Shown here: piece after piece, positions 1 through 10,098 of the stretch
How positions within the stretch are numbered: position 1 is the stretch's first letter
Layout of the letters: each line of letters starts with the position of its first letter
Origin: Piezodorus guildinii
Taxonomy: Eukaryota > Arthropoda > Insecta > Hemiptera > Pentatomidae
NCBI GenBank assembly: GCA_023052935.1
Contig: CM041292.1
Location: 144,756,939-144,820,938 of the forward strand
Direction: 5' to 3'
Length of the DNA: 64,000 nucleotides
The notes under the pieces: model-generated
Seen by the model: the letters and a program-made list of their open reading frames with translations, nothing else
The model's database searches: none
Told to the model about the DNA's origin: nothing
Made by a program: the position numbers and the translations under genes

Positions 1-358
1 GGTTGACAAAAGACAATGTAAGCTGAGAGTGATTAAGATGAGCTATTGAGGTTGGTAATGAAGTATAGTCCCAGCCTTAATATGATCTGTTGAATATTAA
101 ACTTATTCCTCTTTGGAATGCATTCCTCTGACCCTCCTTGCATTCGATAATAGGCAACAACTCCTGTATTCATCATTTATACTCGAACGAACCAACTCTT
201 TGCTCTTGTTAATTAGCTTAAGCGTATCTTAAATAAAACTAAGTCACATTATCTGCTCTTACTATGAGATAGTTTATTGTTGTTTAAGGTACATAAAAAT
301 ATATAAAAATGGCGATTTTTTTTTTTTTTTAACTTTAATTCAGTATTTCATTTTCCAG
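1..358 (+). other. Sequence upstream of the first coding sulfotransferase exon
   Basis: No coding feature is visible. A T-rich tract (about 316-330) and ttttccag at 351-358 make a good 3' splice site two bases before the ATG at 361. This suggests the stretch is the end of an intron that splits the 5' UTR. If so, the promoter and first non-coding exon lie outside the window. Confidence 0.45.
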
Positions 359-360
359 AT

Positions 361-577
361 ATGACGCGAGGGTTGGAAAACGACAGCCTCGACTACGAAG
401 TCCTGGATGAGGAGATAATCCATGAATTGAATAAATTCTGTCTTGGAATGCCCTCGGCCAACCTGGCCTTTAAGAATGGTTGCCTCCTTCCGAAGCCGTT
501 CGTTAAGTACGCTGAAAGGATCAGGAACTTCCAAGTCAGGCCGGATGACGTATGGGTCATTACCTTTCCCAAGTGTG
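361..577 (+). CDS. Sulfotransferase coding exon 1
   Basis: It encodes residues 1-72 and the first base of Gly73. It ends in the P-loop (VWVITFPKC) at a perfect donor, gtaagt at 578-583. The acidic N-terminal region precedes the conserved block RPDDVWV, as usual in insect SULTs. Confidence 0.92.
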
Positions 578-3500
578 GTAAGTACCCCATATTGGTTCTT
601 TTTACAGTAGCAGAAAAAATAGGAGTTCAGTCGTATCGTATTAAAACATTATGAGCGATAATAAACGTACCATTACTGAGCGATGACTGACATAAACTGA
701 GGAAAGCGAAAACATCAATAGGTGGTATTGAGGAGTTATATAAAAACCCCTAACGTTTTTTGTTTTTGTTGTTTTTTTTTCATTTAAATATAAATACTAT
801 AGTTTGTCTTTTTAATAGTTTTTTTTTTTAATTATACAAAGGAAAAATGAAACAAAATATTGGTTCTGCATTTTTAACAGAAAATTTAAAAAATTCGAAT
901 CTGAGGTATATATATAAGGACCATAACGTACAGTCGCTCAAAAAAGTTTCCATACAGCATGCTTTTATTTTGCATAGCTATTCATTTTCAATTTAACAAT
1001 TTCCTGATGTTCAAACTGTTAATACTAATATTAGTTAAAAAATGTATTTATTTATTTTGTTTTCATCATTAATATAAAACGAGGCAGGATGTCATTTGTT
1101 AATGGTAGTTTCCATACACTTTCACTATTAGGGAATGCGATAAACTAAATTTAAATTTGATTTTTGTAGGAAAGGGATGGTATCTTTTAGTTTTGAATAC
1201 AAATTCCTTAATTTGCTGTCATGTTTTAAACTAAGCGGAGATGGAGGAAGCTAGGAATAAGGATTTTTCAATTTTTTGAGATAGGGATTGGATGTATGGA
1301 ATCAATCTGTACTGGAGAACTATGACGGGTTGTGGAGTGTGTGGGAGGGTGGAGTGAGGATTAGAAAAGTTGTAACAAGGTTTTTAATTAGGTGGTCAGG
1401 AAAATTGTTGGATTTTAGGACTTTTTGTAGCCGAATTATGTAATATTTTTGAAATTGTGTGTCAGAAAGTGTTAACGACAGTGAGGGAAGATATAGGATC
1501 ATGTTTGGTTGGAAGGCAAGTGGTATGGTCAGAGGGATTTTAGTTTTTCATCGTATTCTTCACGTCCATGATAACTGTTTTGTTTTCTTCGGCAAAATTG
1601 GAATATTAACAAAAACAAAGGAATAACTCCCGTTTATTCCTACATACGATAATTTCAATAGTCGACTATACCTCCTCAATATGGTTCTTATTAAAATTAC
1701 TAATCGATAAGTATCTTGCTTCTACATTAAACACCTGAACTTGTACCTGTATCATTTTTAATCTAATGTATCATATTCCAACATAACAATAAATAAAATA
1801 ATTTAATAAAAAAAATCTGGTGCGGGCAACACACAACTTTCACTTACCTCCGTTTTAAAATCGATTGAAGAACTTTCAAATACAGTAAGAGATAAAAATG
1901 AAAGAAACCATTAAACAATTAATTAAATGGAATTTATATTGAAACATGTGTTTTATTATAAAATCTATTATATATTATCTAAAATAATCACTTAGTTTTA
2001 TCGGCGTTTCATCACTTTCTATGAACTTTTAAAGCTTGTTTATGAGATAATATTTTTTCTAAAATCTTTAGCTTTCCAACGGTATATCATACATGTATTT
2101 TACTGTTCTTAAGTTCAAAAACAAAAAATTGCATTAAAAAAATGTTTTTTTTTCAGTTTTATCCTTTAGTTGCTTTTCAAATTCGATTAACTTACATATT
2201 TAGCTGTTATTTATCAATGCTAAAAAGATAATATGGTTATTTTTTAGAATCAACAAAATTAAAGTTACTTAAGGAGAAGAAAATTTAATATATCAGCATT
2301 TATGCCATGTCAGCTATTTTAATCAGAATAAAGCCTATTGAATTTTACATCGATATAGCGATTTCATCAAAATCGTCGGAACCGTTTTTGAGAGGTCGAT
2401 TTTAATGAAAAAGTTTTTGTAACATCTCGGGCGTATAGTTGTCTTAAATATGACATTTCAGTTTCAAAGGACTTTTCGTTTCCGCCCGGAGTTACCACAC
2501 ACACACACATACCTTTTTGCGGGACTTGGTTATTTGGACTCTGGGACCATAAAACATGTATTTCCGTTGAAAACTGGAATTCAAAAATTTTCACGATCTC
2601 AATACTTTTCTTTACTATATATAGTAAGTGAAGTAAAAATAACGCAAAATAAATTTTTACAAAGAAACCATTTTTATTATAATATTTATGACAGTATTAT
2701 GTCAACGTTTCAGGTTCCCATCCCAATTAATTTAATAGTTATAAAAAACCCTTATTTAATTATATATTTTAATAATGTGCACAATTCTATTCTAATAAAT
2801 ATTCGGTTTAATTTATCAATGATTATTTTCATTAAATAATTAATAATAATGATTTCAGTTTAATTAAAGATTTTCCATTTGCATTTATAGGTTTACCGGA
2901 AGCAATTCATTATATATGTCTGCTATATTATACTGATATAGCATATATTTATAAGCCTATATCTATCATAAGATAAACTGAGTTTAATTACTTTCGTTCT
3001 CAAAAAAAAATGTTTTTCATAAAAACAAATTACACCCTTTTCGCTTGGTAGGTATTAGCACTAAATTAATCCTGCGTGAAAAAAAAGTATACGATTTTAC
3101 GTTTTTCACAGTTAGAATCACTATATCTAGAAAATTAATATTGATTTCAGTAGTCCTTCCTTAATATGGACTGATATTAAAAAGTAAAATAACTACGATA
3201 GTAGTAACGAAATACTTGACCTTGACAAGAAGGCACTTCTGTTAGATATCTGAATAATTGTAAGACATTCTGTAGGTAATAAGAAGAAAATCATGAATAT
3301 TCCCTTGATTTTATTATCACGTTATAATTGTAGTTCTATGTATCGGATAAGAATTGGTAATAAATAATAAAACATCGAATATCATTCAAGAAACCATGAG
3401 AATCGTTACTCTCTTATGTAGTCTTGGATTAATTTTGAAATATATTTTGATGTTGAATTCTAGAATTTTCGAACATATTAACAATAGGTACAATTAAATT

Positions 3501-5207
3501 TTCATATGCAGAAATTCTTATTTATCTATTTGATTATGTAATGCAGGTACAACATGGACTCAAGAGCTGGTTTGGCTGTTGGGCAACAACTTCAATTTTA
3601 CTAAAGCCAAGGAGTTGGAACTCCATCACCGATCTATTTTCTTAGAGTAAGCCTCTATATTTATGTAATCAAATTAATTAATTTAGAGCTTTGTCACATT
3701 AATTAGCACTAATAAATTGATATTCTGTAATACAAAAGGGTAAAATGCCTCCAGAAATAATAAAAACACAATATTTCATTCAAATTTAATAGTTCCTAAC
3801 CAATCCTAACACTTTTCTTTCTACTTATGCTGGTGAAACTTGTGCGTTATCAGTCAATAATGATCCCACTGTTGCCTCTCAAAATTTCCAATCCCACATC
3901 AGAGACCTTGAGGTATAGTATCAGAATTGGAGAATTAAAATAAATTCCAACAAACCCAACCAAATAACCTTTACCCTTCGTCGTAAGCCAATGACATCCT
4001 GCCTTACAGTATCCTTTTATAACGTTCCACTTGTCCCATTTTGAAAAGATCCGCTACCTAGGACTCCTACTTGACATGCGTCTTGCGTGGAATCCGCACA
4101 CAAGATTGAAACGACGAGAAACTGCGCTCCGCTTTCGGTTTTACAGTACTCCGCTTTAACACTTACTAGACAGACACTAAAACCTCCCACTCGTCTACAT
4201 GACCATCATTAGGCCTACATGGACTCACGGGGTTGAGTTTTAGGGCTCTACTAAACCATCGATTTTTTTCCGGATCCAATCCTTACAATCCAAAATCCTT
4301 TGTAAAATCCTCCACGCTCCTTACTTTGTCACTAATAAAATCTTCCTGGCATTTCCTTTACTGGGGTGCCTGTTGGCGACTATGTTTCTATCATCAAGCA
4401 GCGGATTCGGTCGAAGTGGGGACAGATTTGGCATGACACTACTGACAACAAATTAAGAGAAATAAGAAGGGACATCTCCCATTGGCATTCGTCCCTACGA
4501 CAAAAGCGAAGGGAAGAGGTTATCCTGGCGCGCCTGCGTATTGGACACACCCGACTAACTCACGGACATCTCATGGCACGGGAACCTCCTACGGACTGCC
4601 CAACATGCGGTTGCCCAATCTCTGTTAAACACATTTTGACAGAGTGTAGGGCTTATGATACTCACAGAGCACATATTGCAATTGACACTGACTTACCAAC
4701 CGTTTTACAAGACAACATACAAACAACTGCAAAACTTTTTGACTTCCTACGACAGACCGACTTGTACAATAGACTATAATATTTAATCCGTTTATAAAAA
4801 GTGATTTAAGGCGAAAATGACCCAACTGGTTTACGCCTACAAAAAAAAAAATAAATAAAATCTTCCATAAAGACCTTAATATTCCTTATGTTGCTGATTT
4901 GGCCCGATCCAAATATCAAGGCTTCTATGGCAAACTCCATTTCCACCCCAACCCTCTAATTTCAGGCCTTGCTTCCTCTTCGATTTCTGATAATATTCCG
5001 AGGCGTCTGAAAAGTAGATGACCTCCTAGTTTAAAAGAGTTAATGGAGTGCTACTTTTGGGTATTTCCTCTATAAGTATGTTTCATGTCATTTTTATTTT
5101 ATCACATTAACTTGTATTATGAAGTACAGTTGTAAATAAATATACACACACAAAAATATACATTTATATATATGTATATTTGTACACACAAATGTATATA
5201 TACATAT

Positions 5208-5277
<70 letters not shown>

Positions 5278-8200
5278 GTATTTGTTGTTGTCAGTATACA
5301 ATTTGTTTCGATATGAAAAACCCATCCAATGGATCAAAAACCCGTAGAGCATTCTTCATTGGTATAAAAAACCACGAGTGACCAATCGCACCAATAGCTC
5401 ACTCTAAATGATTAATTTAAATCCTCTTAAAGATATTGGATAAAGCTCTTGATCGTAGATTGAATCTTTTCTTCTGATAAGGGTCTTTGACGGCTTATCC
5501 TGTTCCTTGAATAACTGGCTGCGACGATTGCTTAACGATGGGCTCAGTTTTGTTTAAAGTTTTTAACACAGATACATCATTGTAAAAGAAAAATTAAGGA
5601 AAACTGCTTCATAGGAAGGTATGCTAAATGATGGAATATAATTGAATTATATTTTTATCCTTCTCATTGTCTAGAGAAGTAAAAAAAAAAAAAATTAAGC
5701 GATCATATGAGGAAAAAAATATGGTACGGGCAACACACGACTTTCACTTACCTTGGCTATTAAAATAAATTCAACACCAACTACATAAAGATGAAAACAG
5801 TCTTAAGGAAACATATGATTTCGATTAAAAATATAAAAATATTAAATTGCTATGTATAATAATTTAATTCACTATTCGTCACTCTCCATTATCTTTTACA
5901 AATTTATACATACGATAATATTTTTTTCTAAAATCTTAAGCTTTCCAACAGTATAATATACATATCCATTGCTGTATGTTCAGAATAACTTGCATTAAAA
6001 AAATATTTTTGCTCTTTTATCCCTTAGTTGGATATCGAATACATTTAAATTAAACACTTGTCCGTTATTTGTTTATTATAAAAAAAAAAAAAAATAGATT
6101 TTTTTTTTAATCTACAAAATAACTTAAGGAGAAGAAAATTTAAAATATTCTTATTTAAGCTCTGTCGGACTGTTTAAATCAGAATGAAAACTACATCATA
6201 TTAAAGCCCATTAAAGTTTACATCCATTTAGGAAGTTTAATCTGAATCGTTAGAGCCGTTTTTTAGAACAATAGGTCAGCTGATTCTGGTGAAAATGTTG
6301 CTGTAATATCTCGGGCGCATAGTTGTCTTAAATATAATATTTCAGTTTCATACGATTTTTCGTTCACGTGCTAGACACCACACACACAGACCTTTCTGGG
6401 GGGTCTGGAGGTCTCATTTGGACACAGGGGACCCTAAAACGTGCATTTCTGGTGAAAACTAGAATTAAACTGTTTACTTATATAACTTACTGTTTCATAT
6501 AGAAGTAATTAAAGTAAAAAGATTTGTATGCCCTTAGGAAAAATAAGGACTATTTATCATTTATTTATGATATATTTTATTTGATATTGTATTGTTATTA
6601 TGGTTACAAATAAATGAAGGGTTAGGTAAAAAAAATTATAGATAACAAACCGGGAAATAGTATATTATGCCCAGACAGACTCCTCCACTAGCTCACCACT
6701 GGAATAAAAAATAAAAAATGCTGCAAATACAGTGATTTATTATTTCTAAATAACTACTTTAGGGTGCAATTGTTTGTAAAGATGTTTACAGGCAATTAAT
6801 TAAAATTAACAGTACCCACACTCAGAATCTACAAAAAAGTAAATTTAATGGGACAAAAACTAGTTTGTTTAAAGTAATCTTGACCTGCTCATTTTTCTGC
6901 AAAACTGTTTAGCTTGTAACACTTTTCCAAGTTAAATGTTTTATGCCTCACTTTTACTTCATAAGGAATTGTATATACTTGGATATATGAGGTATATGAT
7001 ACCTGTACTTCAGTTTTCATGGAAAATAATTCAATATTTCCTCGCTGGTCTGAGAAAACATATACATTTCCATTATTTTTTAGGTTCACTGCGTTGAGCG
7101 GCGATGAGGAAGAGAACACATTGGAGGCTGCAGAGAATATGCCATCCCCCAGATTTATCAAGTCCCACTTGCCATCTGTCCTTCTTCCCAAACAGCTCTT
7201 CCAAGTAAAACCTAAGGTGAGATCTCAGCTGTCACTCAGTGTTACAACTTTAGTAAAGTATATATAGTAATTTTGAAACAGTACAATAATATTGGATTTA
7301 TTTTTAAAGTTGGGTTTTGGAAATTAAATAAGATCAAATTTAGCCCTTTATACTTATAGTCCAGGAGATGCATGACTACGAAATCGTACATATACCTAGA
7401 AACATTTTTAAAAATTTCTTTCACCCTCACACAAGACTGAAACGACAAGAAACTGCTCGAAGATACCGATTACTATAAAACACTTACTAGACAAATATTC
7501 AAAACTTCCAGTATATTACAAAAGACTCATTTACATCACTATTATCAGACCTATTTGGACATATAGAATCGTACTTTAGGGCTACCACCTAATATCTCCC
7601 GCATCCAATCCTTACAATCCAAAATCCTTCGCAAACTCCTGAATTTTCCATATTTTGTCTCAAATTAACTCCTCCATAATGACCTAAACATCCTATTTGT
7701 TGCTGACATAGCCCGTATAGGTATACCTCTTTTCATTCTATACTCCCTGCCCGCACAAACCCACTTGTCCGTAGTTCATCTTCCTTATATGTCCCTGATA
7801 ACCCTCCGAGGCGATTGAAAATAAGGTGGCCTCGGGACCAACTGTTACTTAAAATAATTAGTGAAGTGATACCACCGGGTAGTTTCTAGGTAGGTTCTTT
7901 CTCAAGACATTTTTATGAGTTTTCTTCATCCTGCATATTTACTCATTTTATTGTTTAATACAGTTCTAAATCACAATAAATAAAAATTTCTTTCAACCAT
8001 ACATATTAGAAAAAACAAATTCTAAAACTAAAAACGATCCTAAAACTCTAAGCAGTTAATTAATTTTAAGAACACTGTTTTAGTGAACAATGAGTTAAAA
8101 TAAGAGTACATTGAGTTAATTATAAATATATTATGCAATATAATTGTTAATTTTTATCAGTTTTTAATGTGTAATATTTTAGGATTTCGATGTTTCTTCT

Positions 8201-8391
8201 CCTATGAGTTAAGTCTATTTAACTAATGTATATCCATTCATTGTTAACCAAATGCATTCTTCAATTTATTAAAAAAAAGGTTTTCTGTCCCTGTAACAAT
8301 AACATCATCTATTAATTATTAAATGCAAATTTTAATATCCTGTTGTCTTATAATTACTTATTAATTGACTGAAACTCAAGACCCGTAGATA

Positions 8392-8458
<67 letters not shown>

Positions 8459-10028
8459 TACTTATCAGAAACTGATATTAATCAGAAGAATTGTTGATTT
8501 TAAATAGCTATCTTTTGTTTTCAGATCATTTACGTTTATAGGAACCCTAAAGACTGCGCGATATCTTACTTCCATCATTACAGGATTTGGAACGGGTACC
8601 AAGGTGATCAGGATTTATTCATTGAAGCTTTCCTTCAAGAGAAACGTAAGAATCCATATCACAATAATCAATAATTGCCATTCTTTTTTTTTTTGTCGCA
8701 CAATCCACCAAGTATTAATATAATAGCTAACTAAAGTCTCAAAACTGAGTTTATATAAGGTCCTGCAAAGCTATAATACAATGAATAAGGTATCATCAGA
8801 ATTTCACAGAAATATAGACGATATAGCAAGTATTTTTAAATTAATTAAAAACTAGATATTTTTTAAATATTAGTCGATTTGCCCAATGGTTTCCATTTTG
8901 ACAAGAATGTATGAATATATACTTACTTTTAAAATTAACTTTTTTTGTAAATAAATAATTCAGATTAATACAAAGAGTCGCCTGCTGTGTTTTGGCTAGC
9001 ATAGCATCCTGCTATGGCCAAAGTCGATTGGTCAAATTCGCCAGAAGTATCTAGAAATTTCTAAAGGTAATAAAACGTCCTTTCTTATGCAAATACATGG
9101 TGTTAAAAAGGTAGTCCCGAACCCTATCCTAATTAAACTTGGATAGGCATTAAGAACTTTCGTCTGATTAGCCACAATAGAAAAAAGCAACCTTAATTGA
9201 AAAGACAGAATGATAAGAAATATAATAATATTCTTATTCCTTGTGTTAATGTGTTAATACTAATATTTTAAATGAATTACTTGCTCAAATTTTCAATTAC
9301 CATCAGTTGACTTACTCCTTAATGCTTACTAAGGTGATAAGAATGTAAGCAATTGCTCTAAACATTGCTTAGTAACCTTTTTGATTATTAAAGTATTCAG
9401 AATTTCACATATGAATGTATTATTATTAAACGGTTTAGTAATATCGATAGTTCCAATTTTTCTAAACACCAACGTCAGTATTGAGCTGGAGAATCCTACT
9501 TAATTGATTTTTTTTTTTTTTTTAACGACAAAAACCTGTCGTTTGCCCAACGTTTCAGTATAAGACCCAGTAAATAGGTTATAAACCTAGTGAATAGGTT
9601 TACCTAACCTAGTAAATAAAATAAGTTAGTATGAAATATATAACGGGAGCTCGGGGCTGAGTGGCTAGCGCCTCAGTCTTCCATGCTAAAGGTTATGAGT
9701 TCGAATCCCAGTCCCAGCAGGACTTTTAATAAGGATGTAAATAAATAGGGATTCACTCACATCGTCTCTCATGGGGTATGTGAGACCGTCAGCCAAATGA
9801 TGGTCACTCACAAAATTAGGCGTAGGGATTGATGACCCTACACACAAAAATTAATCAATATACGTGAGTGTAATTTCCTAGGAGATTGCACCGCGAGGCC
9901 CAGGGCCTACACGGTCTGTCGCACCACTGGAAGAAGAAGAATATTATAAAATAATACTGTTCTCAGATGTATTTTTAAAATTCATTTGTTTTAGCTAAAC
10001 CATATTTCTTTTCAGTGATTGATTCCTT

Positions 10029-10098
<70 letters not shown>

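Larger units (their letters stand above)
3790..5150 (+). mobile_element. Jockey-clade non-LTR retrotransposon, 5'-truncated and decayed
   Basis: Conceptual translation in shifting frames gives the Jockey RT C-terminal region: a degraded YADDT box (now YAGET near 3827), the [10 protein letters not shown] block, the WNPHTRLKR region and a broken form of the IWTYG motif. The match resumes after the nested insert and ends with the family 3' tail (ttgtaaataaatatac) near 5130-5145. Many stops and frameshifts show it is dead. It is the same family as 30295-30800 and 31049-35984. Confidence 0.85.
3647..7083 (+). other. Sulfotransferase intron 2
   Basis: This is the largest intron. It holds a decayed Jockey element (about 3790-5150) with an I-like element nested in it, a TA microsatellite (5219-5271) and copy B of the ~0.8 kb repeat (5716-6525). 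It ends in a pyrimidine-rich tract and ttttttag at 7083. Confidence 0.85.
7217..8524 (+). other. Sulfotransferase intron 3
   Basis: It holds a Jockey fragment (about 7425-7985) and a TA microsatellite (8397-8454). It ends gttttcag at 8524. Confidence 0.85.

Noticed and set aside
2450..2839. 129-codon frame
   Set aside because: It lies across repeat copy A and its flank, is low in complexity at the end, and is not kept in the two related repeats.
5164..5352. Frame rich in Tyr and Ile through a TA array (also at 29028, 58462)
   Set aside because: Translation of TA microsatellites; not a protein.
9650..9722. Possible tRNA gene (also 25353-25425 and 40265-40320)
   Set aside because: A and B boxes are present but arms do not pair properly and a repeated body follows, so these are SINE heads.
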